DNA of 64,000 nucleotides, taken from Gilliamella sp. N-G2. GTDB lineage: Bacteria > Pseudomonadota > Gammaproteobacteria > Enterobacterales > Orbaceae. Position 1 is the first letter of the stretch. The number at the start of each line of letters is the position of its first letter. Where the stretch lies: contig NZ_NAST01000010.1 of NCBI RefSeq assembly GCF_002142215.1, positions 28,082 to 92,081 of the forward strand, read 5' to 3'. Positions 28,226 to 38,867 of this stretch are shown here, piece after piece. The notes beneath the pieces were generated by a model, which saw only the letters and a list, made by a program, of their open reading frames with translations, had not been told where the DNA came from and made no database searches. Both the position numbers and the translations under genes were made by a program.

Positions 28226-29560
28226 ATTTTTAAACAAGTTTCTCGCTTTTATCGTAAAATGTTTCAGCATGAAGAACAGCAAAAATCGCACTATGTCTCC
28301 ATTTCTCGCAATGAACATAATATTTCTCGTAAAAATATAAGCGAAAATGCCCTAAAAGTTCTTTATCGCTTAAATAAACAAGGATATGAAGCTTATCTAG
28401 TTGGTGGATGTATTAGAGATCTTCTCTTAGGTAAAAAACCTAAGGACTTTGATATTGCCACAAATGCTACTCCAGAACAAATTCAAAAGGTGTTTCGTAA
28501 TTGTCGCCTGATCGGAAGACGTTTTCGTTTAGCACACATTATGTTCGGTAAAGAGATAATTGAAGTCGCCACTTTTCGTGGTGATCATGATGATCAAAGT
28601 GAACAGGCCAATATCTCTAAACGATCGCAATCTGGCATGCTATTACGTGACAATGTATATGGTACGATTGAACAAGATGCTATCCGACGGGACTTCACGA
28701 TGAACGCCCTTTATTATAATGTTAAAGACTTTACTATCCGTGATTATTGTGGCGGATTAAATGATTTAAAAAATGGCGTTATTCGATTAATTGGCGATCC
28801 ACAAACAAGGTATCGTGAAGATCCAGTTAGAATGTTAAGGACAATTCGTTTTGCCGCCAAACTTAACATGAAAATAGATCAAGCAACGGCTGATCCCATT
28901 AAAACGCTAGCCCCATTGCTAAAAAATATTCCATCGGCACGACTTTTTGATGAATCATTAAAATTATTGCAATACGGTCATGGTTACAACACTTATATCT
29001 TATTAAAACAGTACCAACTCTTTGAACAACTTTTCCCGGTAGTTGAACGCTTATTTGTACACAATAATAATGGCAATTTAGAGAAAATTATTGCTCACGT
29101 ATTAAAAAATACTGATTATCGAATAGCAAATGAGCAACGTGTCAATCCTGCATTTTTATATGCTGTCTTTTTTTGGTATCCAATTATAGAACAAACTCAG
29201 ATTAATTGTATTGAAAGCGGCCTTCAGTATTATGATTCTTTTTCTATGGCTATAAATGATGTATTAAGCGAACAGTGCCGAATTATCGCAATACCCAAAC
29301 GATTAACAAATATAATGAGTGATATTTGGCGTTTACAATTAAGAATGAAAAAACGAGAAGGAAAACGTGCCTTTGTGATTTTGGAACATCCAAAATTTCG
29401 CGCTGCCTATGATTTGTTAGAAATGCGATCATCTATTGAAAAAGGAGAATTGTTAGATTTAGCCAAATGGTGGGATGAATTTCAACATGTATCCACCGAA
29501 AGAAAAATATCTATGGTTAAACAACTTGGTAAAAGTAATAAACGACGCACTAAACGTTAA
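28226..29560 (+). CDS. pcnB: Poly(A) polymerase I, apparently with an AUU start codon
   Basis: The protein has the class II nucleotidyltransferase motif [23 protein letters not shown] (catalytic carboxylates in DFD), [48 protein letters not shown], and a basic C-terminal tail. PcnB adds poly(A) tails that mark RNAs for decay. The E. coli gene starts at AUU with IFTRVANFCRK; here the aligned codon is ATT 28226 ([11 protein letters not shown]) with GAGG six bases upstream. The in-frame TTG at 28214 and ATG at 28259 fit less well: the first has no ribosome binding site and the second would remove conserved residues. Confidence 0.93.
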   Translation: MFKQVSRFYRKMFQHEEQQKSHYVSISRNEHNISRKNISENALKVLYRLNKQGYEAYLVGGCIRDLLLGKKPKDFDIATNATPEQIQKVFRNCRLIGRRFRLAHIMFGKEIIEVATFRGDHDDQSEQANISKRSQSGMLLRDNVYGTIEQDAIRRDFTMNALYYNVKDFTIRDYCGGLNDLKNGVIRLIGDPQTRYREDPVRMLRTIRFAAKLNMKIDQATADPIKTLAPLLKNIPSARLFDESLKLLQYGHGYNTYILLKQYQLFEQLFPVVERLFVHNNNGNLEKIIAHVLKNTDYRIANEQRVNPAFLYAVFFWYPIIEQTQINCIESGLQYYDSFSMAINDVLSEQCRIIAIPKRLTNIMSDIWRLQLRMKKREGKRAFVILEHPKFRAAYDLLEMRSSIEKGELLDLAKWWDEFQHVSTERKISMVKQLGKSNKRRTKR

Positions 29561-29589
29561 TTTTCATTCGCACTTTTATAAATAACCGC

Positions 29590-29595
29590 TATAAT
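29590..29595 (+). promoter_or_regulatory. Possible lptD promoter -10
   Basis: A consensus TATAAT lies 39 bases before the lptD ATG; TTCGCA (29567-29572) is a fair -35 with a 17-base spacer. It overlaps the gap after pcnB. Confidence 0.45.
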
Positions 29596-29634
29596 GTTTT
29601 AATTAAAATAATCATAATTACACTCTAATCATTG

Positions 29635-32016
29635 ATGAAAAAATTATCACTCTCTCTTATTGCTATAGCTGTTACATTTTCTTTCTATAATTATGATAGT
29701 AATAGCTATGCAATTGGCATACCTGAAAACGATACTAGCAATCCTCAGTGTCTTATTAATGTACCAAAATTTGAGCGACCAATTGTAAATGGTGATATAA
29801 ATACATTACCGATTAATGCAGAATCTAATGAATTTGAAGCAATTTATCCAGATTTAGCTATTTACAGTGGCGACGTGTATGTTGAACAAGGTAATCGCAC
29901 CGTTCTAGCAGATAAAGTAACTATTGATTCTAAAGATACAAATAACCGCATGGCAATATTGGATGGAAGCATCACTTATCAAGATAATCTAATAAAAATG
30001 AAAGGTGATCATGCGGCGATAAATCTCAACAATAATGATTCGAATATGCATCCCAGTGAGTATCATTTAGTTGATCGACTTGGACGCGGTAAAGCTGATG
30101 AAATGAAGCTAGAAAAAAATCGCTATATCATTCTAAAAAATGGTAGTTTCACTTCTTGCCCCGTAGATGATAGTACGTGGAATATTAAAGGAACTACGGT
30201 AATTCATGATAATGAAGAACAATTACTCGAAGTCTGGAATGCTGTCTTTAGTATTGGTAAAGTACCCGTTCTATATTCGCCTTATTTACAATTACCAACT
30301 GGCAATAAAAGACGTTCAGGTTTATTAATGCCTATTTTAGGATATGATAGTGATGATGGAATTGATTTCGCATTACCTTTTTATTGGAACATTGCACCAA
30401 ATTATGATGCAACATTAACACCAAGAGTATTACAACATCGTGGTGTACAATTACAAACTGAATTTCGCTATTTAAATCATTTAGGATTAGGAACTATCGC
30501 TTTTAGTTGGTTACAACATGATAAAAAATACCAAGAAGATAGAAAAACATTATTAAATGGCAATAATTATGATGATAATAATAATCGATGGTTATTCCAT
30601 TGGAAGAATGAGGAATTAATAAATTATAATTGGCGCTTATTTACTGATGTTACACGGGTTAGTGATAAGCAGTATTTAAATGATTTGAACTCTAAATATG
30701 TTTCTCAAACAGCTGGATATTTAACACAATTTTATAAATTAGCCTATAATGATAAAAATTGGGATGTAGCTTTAGGTTACAAACATTTTCAACCATTTTA
30801 TTATAATTATCTCTATCAGACCCAACCACAGTTGGATATTAACTACTATAATTACGATTTGGGTGCACTAAAATTCAAGACATTTTATCAAGTATCCCAT
30901 TTTATTAATTCGGAAAAAAACCAGCCTAATGCATGGCGAACTCACATTGAACCAACACTTAATTATACAGTAACTAATTCTTGGGCTTCATTAGCAACAG
31001 AAACAGGCTTTATGGCGACTCATTATAATCAACAAAATCTTAAAAGATATAATAGAATAAATAAAAATTTAGATAAAAAATTAGATAGTAATGTAAATCG
31101 TTTTATGCCTAAATTTAGTCTGGATGGTAAAGTTATTTTCGAACGTGCCATTGAGTTTATGAATGGTTACAATCAAACTCTTGAACCTCGCATTAAATAT
31201 ACTTATATCCCCTATCGCAATCAATCCAATATAAATAACTATGACTCAAGTTTTTTACAGGATGATTATATAGGATTATTTAGAGATCAACCATATAGTG
31301 GTCTAGATCGTATAGCATCGACAAACAAGCTTGCGACTGGTGTAACAACACGTTTTTATGATTCTAATAGAATTGAAAAATTCAATTTGTCTCTTGGTCA
31401 AATTACTTATTTCACTAAATCTAAAACCAGTGAACATAATAATGAATTAGATAAAAATTCAGATACTGGCAGTATTACGTGGGCAACAGATAACTTTTGG
31501 CGCATCAATGATGATATTATTTTTCGCAGTGGCATTCAATATGATACACGGATTGATACTTTTTCTTTGGCCAACACTACTTTTGAATATCGACCTAATA
31601 GTAATAAATTAATGCAATTATCTTATCGATATGCCAATCATAATTATATTGCTACCGTAGATGACAGATACAAGAACTCTTCAGATAAACGTTATAAACA
31701 AGATCTATCTCAAGCAGGTATTATGGCTAGTTGGCCATTATCAAATACAATTAGTGCTGTGGGTTCTTATTATTATGATATTAAATTTAATCAAATCGCA
31801 GATAGTTTTGTTGGCTTACATTATAGTGATTGTTGCTGGGGAGTGACTATGCAATATGGTCGGAAGCTAACAGATTGGGATAACAAAACACATGTTAGCA
31901 AATACAAAAATAAACTTTCAATTAACTTTGAATTACAAGGTTTAGGGAATAATCGTGATACCAAAGCTAAAATGTTAGACTTTGGAAAGTTACCTTATAC
32001 ATCAATATTTGAATAA
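29635..32016 (+). CDS. lptD: LPS-assembly protein LptD
   Basis: The 793-residue outer-membrane protein has a signal peptide, an N-terminal jellyroll (YPDLAIYSGDVYVEQGNRTVLADKV) and a large C-terminal beta-barrel beginning around KRRSGLLMPILGY. The four structural cysteines are visible: one in PQCLI, one in TSCPVD and the vicinal pair in YSDCCWG. With LptE it inserts lipopolysaccharide into the outer leaflet. surA follows, as in other gammaproteobacteria. The ATG at 29635 is taken rather than the TTG codon just before it. Confidence 0.95.
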   Translation: MKKLSLSLIAIAVTFSFYNYDSNSYAIGIPENDTSNPQCLINVPKFERPIVNGDINTLPINAESNEFEAIYPDLAIYSGDVYVEQGNRTVLADKVTIDSKDTNNRMAILDGSITYQDNLIKMKGDHAAINLNNNDSNMHPSEYHLVDRLGRGKADEMKLEKNRYIILKNGSFTSCPVDDSTWNIKGTTVIHDNEEQLLEVWNAVFSIGKVPVLYSPYLQLPTGNKRRSGLLMPILGYDSDDGIDFALPFYWNIAPNYDATLTPRVLQHRGVQLQTEFRYLNHLGLGTIAFSWLQHDKKYQEDRKTLLNGNNYDDNNNRWLFHWKNEELINYNWRLFTDVTRVSDKQYLNDLNSKYVSQTAGYLTQFYKLAYNDKNWDVALGYKHFQPFYYNYLYQTQPQLDINYYNYDLGALKFKTFYQVSHFINSEKNQPNAWRTHIEPTLNYTVTNSWASLATETGFMATHYNQQNLKRYNRINKNLDKKLDSNVNRFMPKFSLDGKVIFERAIEFMNGYNQTLEPRIKYTYIPYRNQSNINNYDSSFLQDDYIGLFRDQPYSGLDRIASTNKLATGVTTRFYDSNRIEKFNLSLGQITYFTKSKTSEHNNELDKNSDTGSITWATDNFWRINDDIIFRSGIQYDTRIDTFSLANTTFEYRPNSNKLMQLSYRYANHNYIATVDDRYKNSSDKRYKQDLSQAGIMASWPLSNTISAVGSYYYDIKFNQIADSFVGLHYSDCCWGVTMQYGRKLTDWDNKTHVSKYKNKLSINFELQGLGNNRDTKAKMLDFGKLPYTSIFE

Positions 32017-32078
32017 ACTAACTAATTAATTTATAGTGATAAAATTAATATCACAACAATAAAATGAGTTAAATAACT

Positions 32079-33389
32079 ATGAAATTATTAAAACTTTTTA
32101 TTGCATTAAACTTAAGTATTAATGTAGCACTAACACCACTTTCAACTTATGCAGCTCCTAAAGTTATAGAACAAGTTGCTGCTGTTGTTAACAATAATGT
32201 CATTTTAGAAAGTGACGTTAATGATATGCTAAAAACAATTAAGGCAAGTGCCGATCCTAGAACATTACCTAGTGACAAAGTACTTAGGCACCAAATCATC
32301 GAGCGTCTAATAGTTGAAAATTTGATTTTACAAAAAGCAGCAAAAGCTAAAATTACTATTAGTGATGATGAAGTAACCGGTGCAATTGATGGAATTGCAG
32401 CTGATAATGGTATGACCATCGATCAACTGAGAAGCAAATTATCAGCAATGGGCATTAGTTATAGTACTTATAGAGAACGAATTCATAATGACATATTAAT
32501 TGATCAAACGCGTATGCATGAGGTTAGACCGAGAATCAAAATTTCTCCTCGAGAAGTTGAACATTTGACTAAAACAATAACTAACCAACCTACCAACAAT
32601 ATTGATGTCAAAATCAGTCATATTTTAATCGCTATTCCTGAAAAAGCTTCTAAACTACAAATAGACACAGCTACAAACAAAGCGATGGATATCATTAATC
32701 GAGCTAATAAAGGTGAAAATTTTGCTAAATTAGCCACATCATATTCTAATGATGATCTTGCATTAAAAGGTGGCTCAATGGGGTGGAAGAAGATAAATGA
32801 ACTACCTACAATATTTGAAGAACGACTCATCCGAGCACCAAAAGGTAGTATAATAGGACCAATTCGTTCGGGTGTTGGAATTCATATATTAAAAGTTGAC
32901 GATACTCACTCTGAAGCACCACAAAAAATTACACTACAAGAATTTAATGCTCGTCATATTTTAATTAAAACCAATGTATTAGTTACAGACCAAGTCGCTA
33001 AACAAAAATTAACTGATATTCGTAAAGCCATTATTAATGGTTCAACGACTTTTGCTGCTGCTGCAAAAGCTAATTCAGAAGATACAGGTTCTAAAGATAA
33101 TGGTGGAGATTTAGGTTGGAACAGACCAGACGTTTATGATAATGGATTTAGATCAGCGTTACTGCAATTAAAAAAAGGAGAAATAAGTCAACCAATAAGA
33201 TCATCTTATGGTTGGCATTTAATTCAATTAATTGACACTAGACAGACTGATGCCACCAATATAGTTAAAAAAGATCAAGCTTATCGACTTATTTTCAATC
33301 GTAAATTTGCTGAAGAAGCACAGGTTTGGATTCAAGAGCTAAAAGGTGACGCATATATCAAAATTACAGGTGAAGGAAAGAATGAATAA
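32079..33389 (+). CDS. surA: Periplasmic chaperone/peptidyl-prolyl isomerase SurA
   Basis: The 436-residue protein has a signal peptide ending near STYAAPK, an N-terminal chaperone domain ([19 protein letters not shown]), two parvulin domains (around residues 180-275 with ISHILIAI and GGSMGW, and 290-385 with ARHILIK and GGDLGW) and a C-terminal helix. SurA escorts outer-membrane proteins such as LptD and BamA substrates to the barrel machinery. It lies between lptD and rsmA. The next gene overlaps it by eight bases. Confidence 0.95.
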   Translation: MKLLKLFIALNLSINVALTPLSTYAAPKVIEQVAAVVNNNVILESDVNDMLKTIKASADPRTLPSDKVLRHQIIERLIVENLILQKAAKAKITISDDEVTGAIDGIAADNGMTIDQLRSKLSAMGISYSTYRERIHNDILIDQTRMHEVRPRIKISPREVEHLTKTITNQPTNNIDVKISHILIAIPEKASKLQIDTATNKAMDIINRANKGENFAKLATSYSNDDLALKGGSMGWKKINELPTIFEERLIRAPKGSIIGPIRSGVGIHILKVDDTHSEAPQKITLQEFNARHILIKTNVLVTDQVAKQKLTDIRKAIINGSTTFAAAAKANSEDTGSKDNGGDLGWNRPDVYDNGFRSALLQLKKGEISQPIRSSYGWHLIQLIDTRQTDATNIVKKDQAYRLIFNRKFAEEAQVWIQELKGDAYIKITGEGKNE

Positions 33390-34179
33390 TCGTGTTCATC
33401 AAGGGCATTTTGCTCGTAAGCGATTTGGTCAAAACTTTCTTCATGATAATTATATTATCGAAAGTATTGTAGCCGCCATACAACCTAAACAAGGTGAGGC
33501 CTTAGTTGAAATAGGTCCTGGGCTTGCTGCATTGACAATACCTGTAAGTAAATTTGTCGATCATCTTACTGTTATTGAAATTGATAGAGATTTAGCTAGT
33601 CGATTAGTTGAAAATCCTTTTTTACAAAATAAAATCAGTGTGATTGAACAAGATGCTTTAAGCTTCGATTTTAATCAGTTGTCCGATACATTAGGTCAGC
33701 CATTAAGAGTATTTGGTAATTTACCTTATAATATTTCAACACCATTGATGTTTCAATTATTCGAATATGCTTCAATCATCACTGATATGCATTTTATGTT
33801 ACAAAAAGAGGTTGTTACTCGTTTAGTTGCTGCGCCTAACAGTAAAGATTATGGTCGCTTAAGTGTCATGGCACAATACTACTGTCAAATTATTCCTGTT
33901 TTAGAAGTACCACCTAGTTCTTTTAAACCGGCACCTAAGGTTGATTCAGCTGTAGTTAAACTAATACCTTACAAACAAAAACCATATTCAGTCAATGATA
34001 TTAAAGTGCTGTCACGTATTACTACTGAAGCATTTAATCAAAGACGTAAAACCATTCGCAATAGCTTAGGTAATTTATTTACTGCTGAGCAAATTAGTGA
34101 ACTTGGTATTGATCCTAATTTACGCGCCGAAAATTTGACAGTAGAACAGTATTGTCTATTAACAAACGCTTGGAAATAA
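33382..34179 (+). CDS. rsmA: 16S rRNA dimethyladenosine transferase RsmA (KsgA)
   Basis: The 265-residue methyltransferase starts [20 protein letters not shown] and has the SAM motif [23 protein letters not shown] (catalytic NLPY) and [15 protein letters not shown], all typical of KsgA. It dimethylates two adjacent adenines near the 3' end of 16S rRNA in late 30S assembly. The frame opens earlier at 33346, but the ATG at 33382 follows GAAGGAAAG and aligns with the E. coli start. In E. coli pdxA lies between surA and this gene; it is missing here. Confidence 0.96.
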   Translation: MNNRVHQGHFARKRFGQNFLHDNYIIESIVAAIQPKQGEALVEIGPGLAALTIPVSKFVDHLTVIEIDRDLASRLVENPFLQNKISVIEQDALSFDFNQLSDTLGQPLRVFGNLPYNISTPLMFQLFEYASIITDMHFMLQKEVVTRLVAAPNSKDYGRLSVMAQYYCQIIPVLEVPPSSFKPAPKVDSAVVKLIPYKQKPYSVNDIKVLSRITTEAFNQRRKTIRNSLGNLFTAEQISELGIDPNLRAENLTVEQYCLLTNAWK

Positions 34180-34183
34180 CCTT

Positions 34184-35002
34184 ATGGCAAACCTTATAAT
34201 TGGTGATATTCATGGTTGTTATGATGAGTTAATGCGACTACTTGAAAAAGCAAGTTTTTCGTCATCAGATACTTTATGGTTAACTGGCGATTTAGTTGCT
34301 AGAGGGCCAAAATCACTTGAAGTTATAAGATTTGTAAAAAACAACAGTGAGCAAATTAGGTTGGTTTTAGGTAATCATGACTTACATCTATTATCGATTT
34401 ATGCCAATGTTACTCCTTCTAAAAAGAAGGATAACCTTGATGAATTAATTCACGCAGATGATTTTGATGAGTTAATGAACTGGTTACGTAAACAACCGCT
34501 TCTCCAAATAGACGAAAAACTAAAACTTATTATGACTCATGCCGGAATTTCGCCCCAATGGGATTTGGAAACATTAAAAAAATGTGCTCTTGATCTCCAT
34601 GTAGTGTTAAGCAGTGACTCATATCCCCTTTTTCTCGACAAAATGTATGGCAATTTTCCTGATGAGTGGTCAGCAGAGTTACAAGGATTAGACCGATTAC
34701 GTTATATTGCCAATGCATTAACTCGAATGCGTTATTGTTACGAAGATGGAAGGCTTGATTTTTACTGTAAAAATCAACCAGATGAAGCTCCTTCAAAATT
34801 AAAGCCTTGGTTTACATTATCCAGTAAAATTTCTTCAGATTATAGTATTGCTTTCGGCCACTGGGCTGCGCTAAATGGCAAAGGTACTCCTGAAAATATT
34901 TACGCACTCGATACAGGATGTTGCTGGGGTGGGAAATTGACATGTTTGCGTTTTGAAGATAAAAAATACTTCAAAAAGAAAAATATGGAAACTAAAAGTT
35001 AA
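34184..35002 (+). CDS. apaH: Diadenosine tetraphosphatase ApaH
   Basis: The 272-residue metallophosphatase has the motifs [41 protein letters not shown] and [16 protein letters not shown]. It hydrolyses Ap4A and removes Np4A-type RNA caps. The gene starts four bases after rsmA. apaG, which separates the two in E. coli, is absent, so the cluster reads lptD-surA-rsmA-apaH. Confidence 0.95.
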   Translation: MANLIIGDIHGCYDELMRLLEKASFSSSDTLWLTGDLVARGPKSLEVIRFVKNNSEQIRLVLGNHDLHLLSIYANVTPSKKKDNLDELIHADDFDELMNWLRKQPLLQIDEKLKLIMTHAGISPQWDLETLKKCALDLHVVLSSDSYPLFLDKMYGNFPDEWSAELQGLDRLRYIANALTRMRYCYEDGRLDFYCKNQPDEAPSKLKPWFTLSSKISSDYSIAFGHWAALNGKGTPENIYALDTGCCWGGKLTCLRFEDKKYFKKKNMETKS

Positions 35003-35034
35003 AAATAACAAAACAATTTAAAGGTTATTTTATT

Positions 35035-36852
35035 ATGTCTGCACTATCTGTTATTAAATCAATTTGGAAAGTTATCAACTTAATCAGAGAAATTTTTCTT
35101 AACCTTGTTTTTTTAGTTATTATCCTTTTGATTTTTAGTGGCATTGCCTTAATTAAAGAATCACAAAAGCAAGACATTATACCTCAGTATGGTACATTAG
35201 TTATGGATATTGAAGGGGTGGTTGTTGATAATTCGCTTTATAGTGATGAGATGTACGAATTACAAAATAAAATATATGGTAAAAGAGTAAATCTATCACG
35301 TGAAAATAGTTTATTTGATTTAGTGCAAAAGATATCACAAGCGACATCTGATCCAAATATTAACAACATGGTGCTAAAATTAGACAATTTTGTTGGTGCA
35401 GATATGAGCACTTTGCAATATATTGGTAAATATTTAGATAAATTCAAAGCAGCAAATAAACCTATTTACGCTATTGGTTCCAACTTCAACCAAAGCCAAT
35501 ATTATTTGGCTAGCTATGCCAATAAAATTTATCTCACCCCATTAGGGGCTGTTAATGTATTTGGATTATCAGCAAATAATTTATACTACAAAACATTATT
35601 AGATAATTTAAAGATTAACACCCATGTTTTCCGTGTCGGAACTTACAAATCAGCTATTGAACCATTCATCCGAGATAATATGTCAGAAGAAGCGAGAGGT
35701 AACGCTTCTCGATGGTTGAATTTAATGTGGAATAACTACCTTAATGACATTTCCACAGAGCGAAAGAAAGCAGCGACACAATTAGTTCCTCCGGCCGATA
35801 AAATGTTATCCGAACTAAAATCGGTTAACGGCAATATGGCTCAATATGCTTTAACAAATGGATTAATTGATGCGATAACTTCTGAATTTGATTTTGAACT
35901 TGACGTTAAAATAAAACACAAAGTCAGCATATACAATTATCAGCTTAAGGAAGAAGTCGAAGAATCAAATAAAGAACCTAAAATTGCTGTTGTATTCGTA
36001 AATGGTACCATTACCGATGGTGCTAATAATAGTAATATAGCCGGTAGCCAAGATATTGTTAAACAACTAAGAGATATTCGCAAGAACTTAAATAAAAATA
36101 ACATACAAGCTGTAGTACTTAGAGTAAATAGTCCGGGAGGAAGCGTTGATGCTTCCGAAGCAATTCGTAGTGAATTAGAGACTTTACATCGATACCAGAT
36201 CCCTATCGTTGTTTCTATGGGGGGAATGGCTGCTTCAGGTGGATACTGGATATCAACCGCTTCTGATTATATCGTTGCTAGCCCAAATACGATTACGGGT
36301 TCAATTGGAATTTTTGGCATTATACCAACTTTTGAGAATTCACTTTCACATATCGGGGTTTATAATGATGGTGTTTCAACATCTCCATTGGCAAATAGTA
36401 GCTTAACACAAAGTTTATCTGCTGAAATGGAACAATTTATTCAAATGAATATCGATAATGGTTACAGTACTTTTATCTCCTTAGTAGCAAAAAACCGTAA
36501 TATGACGATTGAACAAGTCGATCAAATAGCTCAAGGCCAAGTTTGGTTAGGCTCCGAAGCAAGTAAAAATGGCTTAGTGGATAAGTTAGGTGATTTTGAT
36601 GATGCTATTGATATGGCTGCAACATTAGCCAATATTTCTGATTACCAAATAGATTGGCAAAAACCGGAAGGAAGTTGGTTCAATGCGCTTTATTCAGATA
36701 TGATTGCAATGATGCCAAAATCAACAGCTGAGGTATTTTTTGAACAGATCCCAGAAGTAAAACAAATTAAGCAACAAATCTCAGTATGGGATAAATTCAA
36801 AGATGTACAAAACCGTTATATATACTGTTTAAATTGTGCCGATATTAGATAA
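35035..36852 (+). CDS. sppA: Signal peptide peptidase SppA (protease IV)
   Basis: The 605-residue protein has one N-terminal membrane helix (about 20-42) and two S49 domains, as in the 67-kDa form. The first contains the catalytic Lys in FRVGTYKSAIEPF, and the second the catalytic Ser in MGGMAASGGYWIS; VLRVNSPGGSVDASE is also conserved. It forms a membrane-bound tetramer that degrades cleaved signal peptides. It has its own short upstream gap and a strong terminator after the stop. Confidence 0.93.
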   Translation: MSALSVIKSIWKVINLIREIFLNLVFLVIILLIFSGIALIKESQKQDIIPQYGTLVMDIEGVVVDNSLYSDEMYELQNKIYGKRVNLSRENSLFDLVQKISQATSDPNINNMVLKLDNFVGADMSTLQYIGKYLDKFKAANKPIYAIGSNFNQSQYYLASYANKIYLTPLGAVNVFGLSANNLYYKTLLDNLKINTHVFRVGTYKSAIEPFIRDNMSEEARGNASRWLNLMWNNYLNDISTERKKAATQLVPPADKMLSELKSVNGNMAQYALTNGLIDAITSEFDFELDVKIKHKVSIYNYQLKEEVEESNKEPKIAVVFVNGTITDGANNSNIAGSQDIVKQLRDIRKNLNKNNIQAVVLRVNSPGGSVDASEAIRSELETLHRYQIPIVVSMGGMAASGGYWISTASDYIVASPNTITGSIGIFGIIPTFENSLSHIGVYNDGVSTSPLANSSLTQSLSAEMEQFIQMNIDNGYSTFISLVAKNRNMTIEQVDQIAQGQVWLGSEASKNGLVDKLGDFDDAIDMAATLANISDYQIDWQKPEGSWFNALYSDMIAMMPKSTAEVFFEQIPEVKQIKQQISVWDKFKDVQNRYIYCLNCADIR

Positions 36853-36853
36853 T

Positions 36854-36886
36854 AAAAAATCCACCTCAAAGGTGGATTTTTTTTAT
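36854..36886. terminator. Bidirectional terminator after sppA
   Basis: AAAAAATCCACC (36854-36865) and GGTGGATTTTTT (36871-36882) form a 12-bp stem with a TCAAA loop, followed by more T. It serves sppA and, through the A-run, the convergent gene on the minus strand. Confidence 0.85.
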
Positions 36887-38703
36887 TTTTGTGTCTGGAA
36901 AAAATAACGCATATTATCTATAGCCATTTGAATCGTTTTATAATTAGGTGTCTGATCTACTTGATTATTATGACAATCATAATAATGGCTAATACCAAGA
37001 CGATTAACAAAATAGATGTTATCTTTGGTTCGAACAGCATAAGAACTATAATTCGACATTAATAACCAATCTCGATCTAATATCGGGCTAAACAAATCAT
37101 AGCCTGTCGAGTAATCACTAATATCATTTTCGACATGTAAATAATGTCGCATTATTGTTGGTACTACATCTTCATGGCTAGTAAATTTATCTATATTATC
37201 GGTCATGTGTTGAAGCTCTTTTGCCCCAACAATAATAAAAGGAACTTTAGTTTGTGCATCAGTATAGTTACCATTATGCCCCCAAAAACCTAGTTTATTG
37301 TCATTCATTTCTTGTGAATGGTCACCGGTTATAATAATCAAGGTATTATCTAATGAACCAGACTGTTTGAGTTCATCATAGACTTTTTGCAATAAAAAAT
37401 CATCATAATAGACACTTTGTTTATAGCGATTAAAAATTGGTTCAGGATCAGTATCGTTACTTAATGTCATGTAATTAAGTTCACCGACAGGTTGGAATTT
37501 TATGTCAAAGTTATTAGGAAAATCATAAGCATGTGGAGCATCAAAAAATAAGAATGAAAAACTCGGTTTAGATTGATCTCTAGTTTTATACCAATTTAGC
37601 CAATCCTCCGTTAACTGTTTATCTCGACTAGATGCCTTACCATCTCTACTACTAATTCTTAAATTTTTGATAGTCAAAAACGCCGTACGATCAAATTCAG
37701 GGGCGGTAACTTTGGCTGAAGTAAATATACCAATATTATAATTTTCTTTTTGCAAAGTGGTTATAAATAACGATGGGATCCGGTTTCTTAAAAAAGCATC
37801 CCAATACGTGCCGGGAATACCATAAAAAAGTCCAAAAATACCAGTTCTAGTTGCATTGCCTGTTGAATAATGATTATTGAAAATTATTCCATTATTCTGT
37901 TGTACAAAATTGTAGGTATTAGGAGAAATTTGTTGACTAAAAGTATCATACCGCCAAGAATCTAACACAATAAACATAATATTAGGTGTTGCTTGGTTAT
38001 CTGGATTAATCATAAGATCTTTTTTAGGGTAATAGATACTTGCATGCTGATTATCCATTTCAATAAGCACTTTACGTTGCCCTGATTTATCAAAATATCC
38101 CATTATCTTTTTTGAGGTAAATGGACGATATAAAGGAATATATTCTTTGACAACCATAATCGGAGAATAGGCGTAATAAAAAGCAATCATATGTATCAAA
38201 TGACTGATAACCAAGCAACTAACAAGAAAAACCGTCGGTATAATTAATATTTTAGGTCGAATAGTTTTATGATTAAATTTCTTGTCAAGCAGATAAAGGA
38301 CTAAATATTCCACTGCTAAAAAAACGAATATTAATAAAGATATTAATATATAAGTCATAGCTGAAAAATCTACAACCTGACCAGAAAACACCATTGATAA
38401 TACCGATTCATTGATATGAAATCGATATTGTTGGAAAACAATAGTATCTATATATAAAACAATTTGTAATAAACTGAATATAAGTGCTAAGCAGATATTA
38501 GTTATTTTTTTATTTATCCAAAGGATAGGAATGGATAAAACAAAAATTAACAAATAAGCTGAAAAAAAATGACCTAAAACTGCAATAAATGCAAAAAAGC
38601 TTCCATCCCAAGTAAACGAAGAACCAGGTAACCAAAAATATCGGATTGCTATTATTGACGAAATTGAAATATTTACTAACAAGAACAGATAAAGTTTTTT
38701 CAT
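36883..38703 (-). CDS. YejM/PbgA-like inner-membrane sulfatase-fold protein
   Basis: The 606-residue protein has five N-terminal membrane segments (DUF3413-like, roughly 1-190) and a periplasmic sulfatase/alkaline-phosphatase-fold domain. Shared with E. coli YejM are the overall layout and TGNATRTGIFGLFYGI. E. coli YejM monitors lipopolysaccharide and controls LpxC turnover through LapB/FtsH. Unlike it, this protein keeps a full metal-site pattern: LDSWR (Asp248), the Thr285 nucleophile position, TGDHSQEM (Asp461-His462) and GHNG. It may therefore be an active phosphoethanolamine-type transferase or phosphatase, or an LPS regulator with retained metal binding. The name is by architecture. Confidence 0.75.
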   Translation of the reverse strand: MKKLYLFLLVNISISSIIAIRYFWLPGSSFTWDGSFFAFIAVLGHFFSAYLLIFVLSIPILWINKKITNICLALIFSLLQIVLYIDTIVFQQYRFHINESVLSMVFSGQVVDFSAMTYILISLLIFVFLAVEYLVLYLLDKKFNHKTIRPKILIIPTVFLVSCLVISHLIHMIAFYYAYSPIMVVKEYIPLYRPFTSKKIMGYFDKSGQRKVLIEMDNQHASIYYPKKDLMINPDNQATPNIMFIVLDSWRYDTFSQQISPNTYNFVQQNNGIIFNNHYSTGNATRTGIFGLFYGIPGTYWDAFLRNRIPSLFITTLQKENYNIGIFTSAKVTAPEFDRTAFLTIKNLRISSRDGKASSRDKQLTEDWLNWYKTRDQSKPSFSFLFFDAPHAYDFPNNFDIKFQPVGELNYMTLSNDTDPEPIFNRYKQSVYYDDFLLQKVYDELKQSGSLDNTLIIITGDHSQEMNDNKLGFWGHNGNYTDAQTKVPFIIVGAKELQHMTDNIDKFTSHEDVVPTIMRHYLHVENDISDYSTGYDLFSPILDRDWLLMSNYSSYAVRTKDNIYFVNRLGISHYYDCHNNQVDQTPNYKTIQMAIDNMRYFFQTQK

Positions 38704-38829
38704 AGAAATCCATTATGTAAGATGCTGAAATTTTTAATAATAATATTTTTTTTATTTTGAGTTAGGGCTTTCCGCAAAATTTATAACAAAAAAACAATAA
38801 ACGTGTAGAGATTGATACAAACTTAACAA

Positions 38830-38850
38830 AAAGGGCTCATTATAGAGCCC
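38830..38850 (-). terminator. Terminator of ybhL
   Basis: GGGCTC (38833-38838) and GAGCCC (38845-38850) pair around ATTATA. On the minus strand the stem is followed by TTTTTG. It lies 17 bases after the ybhL stop. Confidence 0.75.
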
Positions 38851-38867
38851 TCTTAATATTTGAATGG

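Noticed and set aside
33346..33381. Longer rsmA starting at 33346
   Set aside because: The extra residues lie inside surA and are not conserved; GAAGGAAAG precedes the ATG at 33382.
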